A stretch of 64,000 bases of DNA. Source: Diadophis punctatus similis (Eukaryota > Chordata > Lepidosauria > Squamata > Dipsadidae). Within the stretch, counting starts at the first letter, position 1. The number at the start of each line of letters is the position of its first letter. The stretch is taken from assembly GCA_023053685.1 (NCBI GenBank), contig JALIGW010000013.1, positions 18,684,501 through 18,748,500 of the forward strand, read 5' to 3'. The notes beneath the pieces are model-generated. The model searched no databases. It saw only the letters and a program-made list of their open reading frames with translations, and was not told where the DNA came from. The position numbers and the translations under genes were made by a program. Shown here piece after piece: positions 35,601-50,600 of the stretch.

Positions 35601-38600
35601 AGAACCAAGGAGGGACAGTTGGTCACGTCCTTAGGAGGCAATATCCATAACCACTCAGTCTTGTCAGGGTTAAGTTTTAGCCGGTTCTTCCCCATCCAGA
35701 CCCTAACATCATCCAGGCAGCGGCCCATTACGTCCCAAACAAACCTAGCTCTAGTTTTTCATTTGACTCAACACATACCGTCAAATCCCTCACCATTACA
35801 GGTAGTCCTTGACTTACAAACACAAACTGAGCCCAACATTTCTATTGCAAAGTGAGACATTTAAGTGAATTTTGCCCCATTTTATGACCTTTCTTACCAT
35901 AGCTGTTAAGGGAATAACTGCAGTTGTTAAGTTAGTAACATAGTTGTTAAATGAATCTGGCTTTCCCATTGGCTTTGTTTGTCAGAAGGTCAGAAAATGG
36001 GATCACATAAATATGAATCGGTTGCCAAGCATCTGAATTTTGATCATGTGACCGTGGAGATGCTGCAATGGTTGTTAAGTGTGAAAAATGGTCGTAAATC
36101 ACTTTTTTGGAATGCTATTGGTAACTTCAAATGAACTGTTGTAAGTTGACAATGTACAGACATTGCCTGTATTTTGGTTCCCTAATGATTGATTTGAAGA
36201 GAAAAAGAGGCTCAACTTCCCAATAATGGGTGAGAGGAGAAGATAGTTTGGTACTGAAAATGACATCACTTGTTCTCCTCTTCTTAAGGATCATGTAGGA
36301 ATTTAATCAGACAAAGCTAATTTCTTGAGGTTTTCTCTAAATATATGTCATATTCCACACAAGAGTTATTTGTCACAAAAAATTTATCACTAAGAAATGT
36401 ATTGCTGGGAAAAAGAAAGTTTATTGTGAGTTTACTGACTTAGAGACAATGAATTGGTATGTTCTGTGTGCCTTCCATTGAAGACCTGTATACTGCACGA
36501 GTCAAAAAGAGGGCCGGGAAAATATTTACTGACCCCTCGCATCCTGGACATAAATTGCTTCAACTCCTACCCTCAAAACGACGCTATAGAGCACTGCACA
36601 CCAAGACAACTAGACACAAGAACAGTTTTTCCCCGAACGCCATCACTCTGCTAAACAAATAATTCCCTCACCACTGTCAAACTATTCACTAAGGCTGCAT
36701 TACTATTACTATTAGTCTTCTTATCATTCCTATCACCTATCTCCTCCCACTTATGACTGTATGTTGTTTGTTGCTTGTATCCTTACGATTTATGATTAAT
36801 ATTACGATTAATATTGATTGTTTCCTGATTGCTTATTTGTACCCTATGACAATCATTAAGTGTTGTACCTCATGATTCTTGACAAATGTATCTTTTCTTT
36901 TATGTACACTGAGAGCATATGCACCAAAGACAAATTCCTTATGTGTCCAATCACATGGCCAATAAAGAATTCTATTCTATTCTATTCTATTCTATTCTAT
37001 TCTATTCTATTCTATTCTATTCTATTCTATTCTATTCTATTCTATTCTATTCTTTCTATTCTATTCTATTCTATTCTATTCTAATGACTGATTTGAAGAG
37101 AAAAAGAGGCTCAACTTCCCAATAATGGGCGAGAGGAGAAGATAGTTTGGTACTGAAAATGGTATTCCTACATGGTCCTCTTCTTAAGGACCATGTAGGA
37201 ATTTAATCAGACAAAGCTAATTTCTTGGGGTTTCTCTAAATATATTTCATATTCTACACAAGAGTTATTTGTTACCAAAAATATTTATCATTAAGAAATG
37301 TATTGCTGGGAAAAGGAAAGTTTATTGTGAGTTTACTGACTTAGAGACAATGAATTGGTACATTCTTTGTGAATTTGGAGTTGCAGGTTGGTCGCTGAAT
37401 GTGATTATCCACCGTCTTTGGAAAATAAAGCACATATGAGACCAAATGAAATGTTTAACAAAATGGTTCAATGTCAAGTAGGGAATAAGACAAGAATAGG
37501 TAATGTTTCCTTTATTGGTTTATATATTTACAAATAACTGCATAAAGAACATTTATGGAAATGGTAGAGGTGTAAGATGTATGATTTGGGAGCATGATCT
37601 ACAAGTGCTTTTGTGTAGTAAAGTACCAAATTTTGCCCAAGAATCGGAATGATCTGCAACAAATTTTAGATATGATGCATCAGAAAATTAACGTGTTATA
37701 ATAAAATGGAATGAAGAATTGTAAATTATACCCCAATTGTGAGAAACCAGTAGAGAACCGTTATGGGGCGTAGTCTGCTATGGGAAATAAATCTTCATTG
37801 AAAGATATGAAAATGTACATTCTGGTAGCTAGATAGCACTCACTATAGACTACCATCCCATTTACTCTTATATCTGTAAAGTAAAACTAAAAGAATGACA
37901 TATTTCCATTGCTTGTTATGACTCAAAATATTTCAAGTAAATTCAAGTGTTGGATTAGTTTGTCCTGAGTCTGAAACAAAACAATTAACACACTCCTGCT
38001 ATTAATACAGCTAATATAATGCTATTACTTTTACAATGCTAATGACATAAACATTTCTAGATGTATATAGGTTATTTAGTAGACACTCATTGTGCACTTG
38101 TTTAAGCATTTCCCCCAGTGTACCTCATTGGCCTTCAGAAAGGCTATTGCAAAAAGAAATATGTTTCATGTATAATTTTCCATATATGAGTGTGTCTTGC
38201 CCTTAGAGAACTGGATGTGTGTGTGTGTATGTGTGTATGCATACATACATACATACATACATACATACATACATACATACATACATACATACATACACAC
38301 ATACATTTCTTTTCATGCAACTGAAAAGCAGAGTAGTATAAAAGCTATAATCATTTTTGTCAGGTGAAGATGATGAATATATGCATTTTTAATAAATGTG
38401 ATATTATAGAAAGTTACTTGATCAGAAAGACATTTAATTTTTGCTTTATACCTACATTAAGAACAGCTTTTAATCTACATTGAGAACAGTTTGCAGAGCC
38501 ATGAATGTCACCATGAACTGATTTTAAGAAAATGGGCTCTGAAGATGAATTATAATGCCAAACCAGTATCAGGGAAGATAATCTGTCTCTGGGAATGGAA

Positions 38601-41600
38601 CGTTCTGGTCCATGGCCTTAATGGGAGTTGGTGGAGGAACTTCTTTCTGAAGCCTTGCCTACTAAACCCAACTGCACTTTTAGGAATCTATTTGTGTTCC
38701 TAAAGAAATAGTGGATAATCAGCCTTTTCCTTTTCCTACTCATGGAGAATAGGCTTCATACTGTGGTGGAGGAAGTAATCACAATTTGCTTTTCTTCACA
38801 TAACTAGGACTGAATTTGGCAAGGGAGACTTTTACATCCAGTTCTCTATGGGAAAGGCAGTTGCCATTTTAAATCAATTCCTAACAATGCATGTTTGTTT
38901 TATTTCTGAGTTTAGTTCCAACGGTGGCCTTGACCTTTATGATTGTTAATTGGCTTGAAGGCTACAATGTTTGAAGGCTTTCCAATCTTGACCTTATTTG
39001 CCAGTTCTCTTGAGTTCTTGACCTAAGTCCTTACCCTTCCTTATTATTTGAGGGATTCCATCTCTATGGTCACTGGTTTTGGAATGTCCTTCTAGACCAG
39101 AGGTGGGGAACAATGGCCTCTTTATGACTTGTGGACTTCAACTTCCATGGCTGGTTCAGGAATTCTGGGAACTGAAATCCACAAGTCATAAAAGGTGCCA
39201 TTGTTCCCCACCCCTGTTCTAGACCTTGCCTAGAGCTTTAGCAACCACTAGGATGATTTTGGAGCATCTTTCATTTATTTATTTTTCCCTCATGTTTTCT
39301 AAATTTAACTGATGTTTTATTCTGCTTATTTCAATATTTTGTAACATCATTTATATTATCTAATTTTACTTGATATAGGGCAAACTGAAGCCTCATATCA
39401 AACTGGTCCACTTTTCTGATGATTTTATGCATTAGATTTTATGCTATAGAAAAAAAGAGGTTTTGACTGGTTCAAATTGGCTTTGGAACAAGGTTTTCTC
39501 TCTTCACTCTCATCACGCAGCATTTTGTGACGTATCCATGTTTACATGCAAGATCATTTGAAATGTATAGATCTATGGTCATTTAATACACACAGAGGGA
39601 CGTGGTGGCTCAGTGGCTAAGACCCTGAGCTTGTTGATCAGAAAGGTCGGCAGTTCAGCGGTTCGAATCCCTAGTCCTGCGTAACGGGGTGAGCTCCCGT
39701 TACTTGTCTGTTTCTGCCAACCTAGCAGTTTGAAACCACATAAAAATGCAAGTAGAAAAATAGGGACCTCCTTTGGTGGGAAGGTAATAGCGTTCTGTGC
39801 GCATTTGGCGTTTAGTCATGCCGGCCACATGACCATGGAGACGTCTTTGGACAGCGCTGGCTCTTCGGCTTTGTAACGGAGATGAGCACAGCCCTTTAGA
39901 GTCAGGAACGACTAGCACATATGTTCGAGGCGAACCTTTACCTTTACCACACACAGATAAACTGAATGACTAATAGATTATGAAGATCAGAAAAACCATC
40001 CTAACTACAAAGCAGCCATGTATATCCTGTAGCTCTTGAAAGGCTTGTTTTTAACTCAGTTTTTTTTAATTGTTGTATTTTTCTGGTGCATGGTTAGCTT
40101 CATATGATTATAAGATTATAAGATATAATTGTATTCATCTGCAGTTGGGTCATTCCAGTGTATCCTTCCAATTTTGCTGCAGGAAATTAAGTCTGGTTTT
40201 GTTGTTGCAAGCCCCATTTTGAAGTTGATATTGCTTTCAAATGCGGTTTGATAAATTCTGGCTGATTGGAGAGTTAAAAATAATATGGTGGATCCTGTAA
40301 AGTTGAAATCTGCCAAATGCACTCCATAAAGTATTCCTAAGTTGCACGTCTTATTCTTGTTATCAAATTTACACATTTTGTTTCTTCTGCATGTGATTCC
40401 CTGTCACACAGCAGGGTCTGCTATTCTTGTAAATGCCAGCCATCTGCATTTTAACAAGCAGAGCCAGACCAAAAACGTTTAAAACAAGGGATAATGTGTA
40501 ATTATAGCATTTGTTCCTTAGAATGATATGAAACTGGGCACTTGAAATTAGAGTATCTACTACAGCAACTAGAACTCTGACTCGCTGCAACCTCTACTTG
40601 AAGATCACTGGTTCCTTCCTCCATGTTACCTTTTACCCTTTCTCCTGACTTTGTTTCCCAATTCAACTGTTTCCCACTTTTCATCACAAGATCCTAATCT
40701 TCTGCCACATTCTTTCCTTAACATTTATGAACTTCCTTCCTTCCTTCCTTCCTTCCTTCCTTCCTTCCTTCCTTCCTTCCTTCCTTCCTTCCTTCCTTCC
40801 TTCCTTCCTTCCTCCCTCCCTCCCTCCCTCCCTCCCTCCCTCCCTCCCTCCCTCCCTCTCCTCCCCAAGAAAATGGCCTTGATGGATAGGATAAAGTGTC
40901 ACTACCAGGCTACAATCAGATAAAGGAAACCCTAATCTGGGGCAGAACTGTAATTTGAAAAATGTCTCAGGAAAGACTCTCTCTAGTTCTCACAAAGATA
41001 AAGGGAGGGGGGAAGCACAATTAGACTTGCAAGATTCTATTACTAAAGCAGTTAAAATAAAACTCCTAACCTACCGCATTTTTCGGAGTATAAGACGCAC
41101 CTTAGTTTTTGGGGAGGAAAATAGGGGGAAACAATCTGCCTACCAGGTATTCATCTGGCTAGCATCCTTAGTCTGGTCAGCTTCAGCACATTATTTTATC
41201 CCCTGGTTAGGACTTAAAAAAACCTTCTTCTGAGAGAGTAACAATGAAAGAGCCTACAAGCCAGTAAGAGCTGGGAAGATGGTTAGCACCTGGTTAGGGC
41301 TAGAAAAAAACTTCTTTGGAGCAAGTAGAGCAATGAAAAAAAACCCTGCAAAGACTTAGGGCTGGAAAAACATTCTTCTGAGAGTGTAACAATGAAAAAG
41401 CCTGCAAGGTAAGAGCTGGGAAGATCTGTTAGCACCTAGTTAGGGCTGAAAAAAAAAAAGCTACATTCGAAGTATAAGACGCACCCAAATTTTCAGCCAC
41501 TTTTAGGGAGGAAAAAGGTGCGTCTTATACTCCGAAAAATACGGTATATGGCATTGGTTTCTTAGTCTGGTCTAACCTGATCCACATTTCTCTTTTCTTT

Positions 41601-44600
41601 AATGAATGCAGATGTCACTTAAAAAATAAATAAAGTTCCTTTGCTTATAACATTATATTGGAAAAAGTTCTAAAAGAAAGTGAAATACTGTCGAAAGAAA
41701 CCTACATAAATTATTAGCCAATAATCACCACAGGAACTATAAAGGACTAACTTTACCAGGAGTACAGAGAAGGTCTTCTTTTAGACTGACAGGTTCTTGC
41801 ATTTTATGGAACAAATCAGACGGATCCCATTGCTTTAACTTCCATTTTCCTTGCCTAAGCCTCTTTCCCCTTCTAGTTTCATAAATATGATTTTAACAGG
41901 AAGGATTATTGAAAAAGTGGTAAAATGTGACAGCATTCCCCATGAATGAAGTTATTATTGGTCTAATAAGAATGATTTCCTGAAGCATGGTCTAAGCAAC
42001 AGAATAGTAAAACAGTAATTTGGATATGAGCTACATGTCCATTCGGAAAAGATCACACCCTCCTTAAGGAGCAAACTTGTTGAGTGGGTATGAAATCTGG
42101 CACTGATCTCAGCTGCACTCAATATATCTCAATATAACATTCATCTCAGCTGCAATCACTTTTTCTGAAAACTTATGAGTTTAATAATTAAACCATTTGG
42201 CGTGCCCAGAAAACTATCCTATAACTTTAAGAAGAATGGTGTTCTATCAATATGGGACAATTATTCATTGTAGACATGTTATTAACATCTTTTGGCCATT
42301 TGAGGTCTGGACAATACAGGAAGTTCTAGTTCAGAATTTGTTCTAGACAGCTACTGAAAATTAGCCCAAACTCCAGAGCACCAAAATAATCTAGTTTTGG
42401 CTGCCTTTCATGCTAGGATATTGCAATCTGTTTCAAATACTTCTGAGGGGGTCTTGACTGGAATGCATATGGAATATTTAAAGTTCTGAAGATGCACTAT
42501 GTAATTACTAATTGAGATCAAATGGAAAGCATCACAGACAGGCTTTTCAGCTTGTTGCAATCCAGGAACAAGATATGGAAACAAAGGTAACTACACGCTA
42601 TTATACTTACTGCATTTTTGTAGAAAAAATACAGCACCATGTTGGCAAGTCGGGAGTAACACCAGTGGCCATGCACAAGGAGGAGTTTCTCTAAATATCG
42701 GAACTTTGGAACTGCAAAGTCACTCGCCATCACAGCCTTCAATGCAAGAACAATGAAAAGTGACATTATCTATGAATGATGCTTTTTAAACTATAGAAAT
42801 GACATATCACAATTTAGATGGCAGTTGGAAATCCACTGATATCACCGGTTTACAAATGATAGAAATGAGAGTCCACAGTGTTTATAAAAAGAGAAAATGT
42901 AATTGAACTTGCTTATTAATGTTGTCTATTGAGAGATAATTTTACAAGAACCTAGAATAAGGTGACCAGACATCCTGCTTTTGGCGGGACAGTCCCGCTT
43001 TTTAATAATTTGTCCCACGTCCCGCGGCGTTTCAAAAAAGTCCCACTTTTTAAATTTGAATTTGCCCTGCACACCCCTCTGCCTTCTGCCTCGCCTGCCT
43101 CCTCCTGCCAGGCGGGGAGGGAGGGCAATGAGAGGGGCAGCGGCGGTCTTGCCTGTTCGTCACCGCAGAGCCGAAGAAGCTGGTGGTGTTCACGGTGCGG
43201 GGCTTCCCCCGCCCGCTTTCCCAGGCTGCCGGGACGCCGCCATTTGCGTTCTTTTGCTCTCTGTGCAAGCAGAACGCTTTGCGCATGCGCAGAGGGCAAA
43301 AGAACGCAAATGGCGGCCGGGGAAAGCTCCGTGCCGCGAACGCCACCAGCTTCTTCGGCTCTGCGGCGACGAACAGGTAAGCCTGAGCCGGTAAGAACCC
43401 ACCCCTGGCTGCGATGAAGGGGGGGTGTTGGGGGGGGTGCACAAAGCTGCAGTATAAGAGAGACGGACCCCTCCCATCTTGCTCCCCTAGAAACCCCCCC
43501 CATCAATGGTGTCCCGCTTTACAAAAAATAAAATCTGGTCACCTTAACCTAGAAAGGAATCTGGAGTTAAAGAAGAGAAAATTTTCAGTGTGCAAAAGCT
43601 CTCTTATTAGATAGATGAATGTAACTTGTGTAGTAAAGAGATTGCTAAAAAAACAGATTACTAGATAAATTAGTAAATTACTTTAACAAGTGTGTCTCAT
43701 CAGTCATGAAGCAGAAAGTTAAGACCTCTGAAATTTGCAGTGTCTGCTTCAATCAGCCTGTTGCAGCTAGCAAACAAGATGAGTATTTTTAGACATACAG
43801 AAACATATGGACTCTACCCTGCAGTTGTCAGTAAACATAAATTACCTGCATGCCTTCTGGACCAGAAATCCCCACACCAATATCAGCCACTTGGATCATA
43901 CTGACGTCATTAGCCCCATCACCTGGTGACAAGTGGAAAACATATTATTTGTCATTAACTGAAGTAGTGATTATTAAGGACAGGTTAACAGCACAAAGGA
44001 CAATCAAGAGAATTGTGAGAGGGATAAGCTATCCATGAAAGAAATGTCTGCAATTTAGACTAACTATAATTTCAATGCCTAATCTGTCTCATTTATATAG
44101 ATGGGATTCATGCCAAGTTAAATCATCTTAAAACCATTTATAGTCATTAAATGACATATAAAATACACTTTGCACTTGCTCCTTACAGCAAAATTGTCAT
44201 CAATTCAAAAGAGAGAATGAATGAACCAACACCCAAACAGTAAATTTATTGGAAACCTTATTTGCATACAGTGATTGGGCAATTAGAAGTATTTTTATGA
44301 AAAATGACACATATATGTTCTAGATGCTGATGATAAAGGTGATGCTAAATATTGCAAGTTTAGTTGGGATTTATTTTGAAGAAGTAGCAAGTTTAATTCT
44401 GGGGACACAACAAGCTGAGCCTGGAGAACAGGACACGGATAAGCTGTTTTTGTTTGTTTGTATGCTTACAATTAATGTTGATAATCCAATTATCCAGTTA
44501 CAGAGAAAATGGATGCTTCTGAAGATGTACCTCATGCCTACGATTGTGCCCAGTAACACTGAAGTCTAATTTCTAAGGCACAGGCCTTTCAGGGTCATTC

Positions 44601-47600
44601 AGAACCCATATAAACTGCCTCAGGATTTACTGGAAATAGACTGTCAGATCAGCTGTCCTGTCCTTTCTTGTTGTTCTAAAATGCTGGTCATGACATTATA
44701 GTATGGTGTTATAAAACAATGCATATTTGCTAAACATCTTAGTTTTCTTTGTTTATCATCATGGAAAAAGATGCATTTGATTTAAGGTGTTCCTGACAGA
44801 TACCATGCACACCACACAAAAGTGGATGGAGGCGTGGAATAGCTGCACCCCCCCCCCCCCAAGATATCTTTGAACACATTAGCCCTAGTAGTATACCCCC
44901 AGGATTTGGCTTACCCCGATACATGTGGGTGACATATAATAGAATTAGAACAACTCATGGGGTGTGTGCTGACTCCTTGCATAAATGGGGAAAGACACCT
45001 TCAGCACAATGTGATTGTGGGGCTCCTCGACAGACTATTCAGCATATAGTGAGGGAATGCCCTAATAGAAGATATCCAGGAGACTGTAGGGACTTCCTCT
45101 GCACAACAACGGCAGCTACTGACTGGATCTCCAAACTTGATATTAAGCTTTGAAATGTTATTTCTGTTTTCCTTTTTAGATTCTTTTTACTGTTTTTACT
45201 GTTTTTAATTTGTAAAAATGAAGTGTTTTAATATTGTGTGTGACCAGCCATACGCTAAATAAATAACCATGCACATACTTCTTGCTTTTTGAACCCAGAG
45301 CTTTGCAGAGCTCTAAACTTTATACCCCACCCCCAAATAATTTTTCCATGGGGAAATGGCCGAAAAACAATTTTCCCTGTCTTTTTTCTTCTCTGCAAAG
45401 GTCAGATTTGAAAGGGAGTGTTATTGTCATTTAGAAATCCATTTCTATTATTTTCAGATCCCTACTTATAAAGGGAAAGTGCAGCTTTTGTTAATGGCTG
45501 TTGCTAATGACTGTTCTTGTATTTGCTACAAATATTACAGAAAATATATCCAGGATATGATATATTCCACTTTAGTAATCCTGGTATACTTTAAACTAGT
45601 TGTCCAACAACCAGAACCTCTTCAGATGTATTTTCCTGCCTATTTCAGAATTCTCTTCCAATTATGGCAACATTAGTTTTGAACGACAATTTTACGGGAA
45701 TTTTAGTCCAACATATTTGGAGGTATCCTGGTGGGAAGGCGAAATTAGATGACAATTACATATAGGGAAAGGGAAATCATTTAAAAAGGTTCAGTGCTAT
45801 ACTATACACTGAGATTCCTGCTTCCTGTTCAGATAACAGTCCATATGTACCCAAGAACAATTTTCCATTTTTGCCATGAAAAACAATGCCAAAACCAAAC
45901 ATGATTATCCACACTTAGAATGGTCCCATTGAAATTTATGAGACAATATAGTCAGAATTGTTGTTAGTGGCAAAGTTGTGTCCAACCTATCGCAACCCCA
46001 TATACAACTTTCCTGCAGGCCTTCCTGTCCTCTACCATCTCCCGGAGTGCATTTAAGCTCATGCTGACTGCTTCAGTGACTCCATCCAGCCACCTCATTC
46101 TCTGTCATCCCCTTCTTTTGTCCTCAATCGTTCCCAGCATTAGGCTCTTCTCCAGTGAGTCCTTCCTTCTCATTAGGTAGCCAAAGTATTTGTGTTTAAT
46201 CTTCAGGATCTGGCCTTCTAAAGAGCAGTCAGGGTTGATCTCCTCTAGGACTGACCAGTTTGATTGCTTTGCAGTCCAAGGGACTTGCAGGAATCTTCTC
46301 TAGCACCATAGTTCAAAGGCTTCAATTCTTTGGTGCTCAGCATTCCTTATGGTCCAACTTTCACAGCCATTCATTGCAACTGGGAAAACCATAGCCTTGA
46401 CTATATGCACTTTTGTTGGCAGGGTGATGTCTCTGTTTTTTAGTATGCTGTCTAGACAATGTCTATTTCACTCTAAATCCAAATAAATCCGAATATAATC
46501 CATTACTTTCCCTTGAGATTTAACAACGAAAGACTGCCTTCTTAGAACAAATTGGGTACTGAGTACACCAAGCATAAGTTTATACCAAGGAAATGCTTGG
46601 TATAAACTTATTTTCTCCAATTCCAAAAGTAAGCCTATAGCTGAGGATTATGTGTTTTGAACACAGAGCTGGAATGATAAAATAGCAGATGCACTCAATG
46701 AAATGCAATGTTTTGGATTTTTCCTCTACTTGATTAGTTACAAAGGTATGCAAGCAGTAACCTGCATGAAATGAAATGCTACAATTAGAAATCTACAAAG
46801 AATCCAAGGTTTTAATGCAAACACTTAAAAACTAAGTTAAAGGAGTAAGACGTTGACCGTCTATTGAAGTTAAGCATCCATTCCCTTTCTTTGCTATCCA
46901 CAAATAGGAAGGGGGAGTGAGGGAGATGAGAAGAAAGCAAAGAGAACAGCAAACAAGCTCCTATTTTATTCCAGTGATTGTATTGTGCATGCAGAGTCTT
47001 TTGTCTCTACCTGCACCGGATGGAGGAAAAGAGTTTACCGTATTTTTCGGAGTATAAGACACACCTTTTTACCCCCCAAAAGAGGGTGAAAACTTGGGTG
47101 CATCGTACACACCGAACGTAGCCCCACCCAGCCACCCCCACCCTTTGGCCTCTGCCTCCCAATTTACCTCCTTGCAGCAAACAGCACAGAGCCTGATTAG
47201 CACAAGGAAGTGATTATCTGCCTCCTGACCCACAGCTGACTGAGGCTTGCAAGCCACGTTCTAAAATGAAACTGAAACTACGGTAGCTGCAAGGAGGCAA
47301 ATTGCTGGGAGGTAGACTGCTGGCAATGTTGGACTGCTGAAACTGCAAGGAGGTAAGTCAATAACTATAAATGTCTATAGAATGTTCAAATTATTAGACT
47401 TATTTTTTAAAGACTGCTTTATTATTGTTCTAGACAACTTAACAAAATGAAGAAGCTTTTTAAAATAAATGCTTGATCTGAAGAGGCCCAGTGCTATTGT
47501 ATCTTCTTTTAAATAGCAGAGAATAACTATACTTCCAGAAAGCCACATCAAATTTAAAGATCTGTAAAAGTATAATCTGAAATGTAACAGTGTCCTGTTT

Positions 47601-50600
47601 AGTATTAAGTTAAACTCTGACTTAGTCATGTTTGGAGTAGATCTATTAAAATAATTGGGAGGAGTTAGTGTGACTACATTTAAGAAAATTTTCTGGCATT
47701 AATGCCATAATGTACATTTCTCCAATTCTTTGCTATTTCTATGGATCAGACACATATGCACAGAAATACACATCAAACAGTGTATATCATCTGTACTATT
47801 TGCTGTTTGCTGTTTGGCAAATTCCTGGGAGGCAGAGGCCTTTTTTCCTTGTTTTCCTCCCCCAAAGCTAAGGTGTGTCTTATACTCCGGTGCGTCTTAT
47901 ACTCCAAAAAATACAGTAATTCAAGTCATAAAGCCCCTTCCTCACAACTAGCTGCATTGCAGGAATAGTCTGATAACTGATTTAGCCTGAGCACTGATTT
48001 CCTTAGCTAACGGTGAACTGATAGAAGCTCCCTGGGAATGAAGCTTACATAACTGTTATCGTTGCACAAATCACATAGTCCTTCAAGAGCCATTTAAGTT
48101 ATATAATTTTTCCCTCTCTTGACAGCCATTTCCAAGAACAAATGGCCTTAGCTGGGAAATACAGCATAGACCTTATTAGCCATGATAAAAGATTTCACCT
48201 TTCAGTTGTACATGGTATCATCCATTGAAAGAGAAATAGAGCACAAGCCTTTTGTTATAAAAAGCTTTTCTATTATAAAAAGCATAAAGCAGCAGACAAA
48301 TAAACTGCTGCTGGTTTGAGGCTTCTCCAACACTTCTTTCTCTCATAAAGTACCTGGTTTCTTCCTTTTGTAACTGCTCTCTACTGCTAGTACAGTCCCT
48401 GAGTAGTTAGCAAATTAGCAAGCCCATACCTTCCATGACACTATGACATCTGCCACAGAAGTATAATACCAAAATTTAATTTCTACGAAGAGAAATGAGG
48501 ATGTTCACACCTCTAACCATTAAACTATGGTGTCCTCAGAACAAATCAGTCAATAGCTATGGAGGATTCAAATAAGACAGTTCTATGCAATTTAATTTCC
48601 TCTGTTTAGTTTCACACATATGTTATTATTTGATAAAGGTCATTCCCCCCTCACAATTCAGAATTATATGTCTCTCTGTCATCTTTTCCCTATCCCCTTG
48701 ACCACAGTAAACATACCATTTTTTTCATGTTTTGCACATTTCGAATGGCTTTGAAATATAATTACGTTCAAACTTCAGAAATCACATTAAAAAAACCTCA
48801 GGCCTACACCAGTGCAGAAACTTATATTAGATCAGTGATGGCGAACCTTTTTTCTCTTGGGTGCCGAAAACGCGTGTGCGCGCGCTGTCACGCACGTGTG
48901 AGTGCCCACACCCATAATTCAATGCCTGGGGAGGGTGAAAACGGCCTCTCCTGCCCCCGCAGAGGCCCTCTGGAGCCCGGAAATGGCCCATTTCCTGACT
49001 TCCAGTGGGCCTGGTAGGCCTGTTTTTCGCCCTCCCCAGGCTCCAGAGGCTTCCCTGGAGCCTGGGGAGGGCGAAAACACCCCTTCGGAGGCCCTCTAGA
49101 AACCTAAAATGCCCTTACAGAGCCTCCACACGAGCCAAAAATCAGCTGGCCGGCACGCACATGCATGCTGGAGTTGAGCTAGGGCAACGGCTTGCGTGCC
49201 GGCAGATATGGCTCCGCGTGCCACCTGTGGCACCCGTGCCATAGGTTCGCCATCACTGTATTAGATGTTAATATATTTTTTACAAATACATTTAAAAATC
49301 TAATCATGCAGGTAGCCATTTACATGGCCTAAAGAACAAAATGCAAGCAATGTAAGTATAAGAATTTAGGAATATATCGGCTTGAATAAAAATCAGGGCT
49401 CGTATCCGAATTAAAGGAAATGTTTGCACTGATGCTTATGCAAACCAATGTTCATTAAGTCAGGATACTTGCCTATGGCCAAAGTCATTGTCTTGAGTTT
49501 ATCTCTGATCAGTTTCACAACCATCCCTTTTTGAATGGGAGTAGAACGGCAGCATAGCACAGAGCGGCACCGTCTGGCTAATGAAAGAAATTTGTCTTCC
49601 AGGCCTTTATCCAGAGCATATGCTAGGGTCTTCCCATCAATGACTAAGCCCAGGTTGGGCTGGCTCAGCGATGATGACACAGAGAAGGGGGTCAACTCTC
49701 CTTTTGCTTTCTGAAGAAAGTTCTCTGCTGTTTCACTGTAAAATTTAGACTCTACACAATTCAAGTGTTGTTCCAGCATCGCAGCACACATTTCCTAGTT
49801 AGAAAAACAACAAAAACAATTAGGAAAGAAAGTGTACCAATGGCAATGACAGGATGGCTGCAGCACTGTTTTTAAAATTATGATTTCATTTTGTTGAAGA
49901 CATTAAAGCAGGGATGAAATTCGGCAGGTTCTGACAGGTTCTGGAGAACTGGTAGCGGAAATTTTGAGTAGTTCGGAGAACCGGCAAATACCGGCTGGCC
50001 CCAGAGTAGGGTGGGAATGGAGATTTTGCAATATCCTTCCCCCAGGAGTGGGGAGGGAATGGGGATTTTGCAGTATCCTTCCCCTACCACGCCCACCAAG
50101 CCACACCCACAGAACCGGTAGGGAATTTTTTTCAATTTCACCCCTGCATTAATGTAATTTATAAATTAGAATTAACTAATACAATTTCTGGCACAAAGAA
50201 AAGCAGAACTACTCCTTTTCCCTTTTAGTGGAAGTTCTTAAATTGTTTCACAAGTGGTAAGTACAGTGTGTGTCTATGTGTGACAGATTGATAGCTGGCT
50301 AGCTAGATGGATATTAGGTTTTTCAAATGTGGGTTTGTCATTGCCTCCTTCTTAGGTCTGAGAGAAACTGACTGGCCTGAGGTCACCCAGCTGGCTTTGT
50401 GCTTATGTACACAAAATACTTTAGGACTGCTTTTTCCAGTCCTTTGCCCTCCAAACATGTTGAATAGCATGGCCATGTTATATGTGCAAAATGAAAATTG
50501 TGAAAAAAATTGATATAGGAATAGCAATAGTACTTAGACTTATATACAGCTTCACAGTCCTTTACAGCCCTCTCTAAGCGGTTTACAGAGTCAGCATATT

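Noticed and set aside
39596..39680. tRNA-like A and B boxes suggesting a tRNA gene (also at 1979, 16950, 21497 and 50760)
   Set aside because: The tRNA-like part is the head of SINEs with long non-tRNA bodies and tails; no intact cloverleaf is needed to explain it.
40116..40376. 86-codon minus-strand frame
   Set aside because: No recognised family, no neighbouring coding evidence and no splice context. Left as chance or as an unrecognised repeat remnant.
42952..43506. 184-codon minus-strand frame and overlapping plus frames
   Set aside because: They lie within the composite MITE 42958-43546; the same pattern recurs at 54584-55114 in the second copy.
47038..47916. Reading the two GTATAAGACGCACC ends as two separate solo MITE ends
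   Set aside because: Not fully excluded. One long element is preferred because the ends are correctly inverted and both have TA outside.
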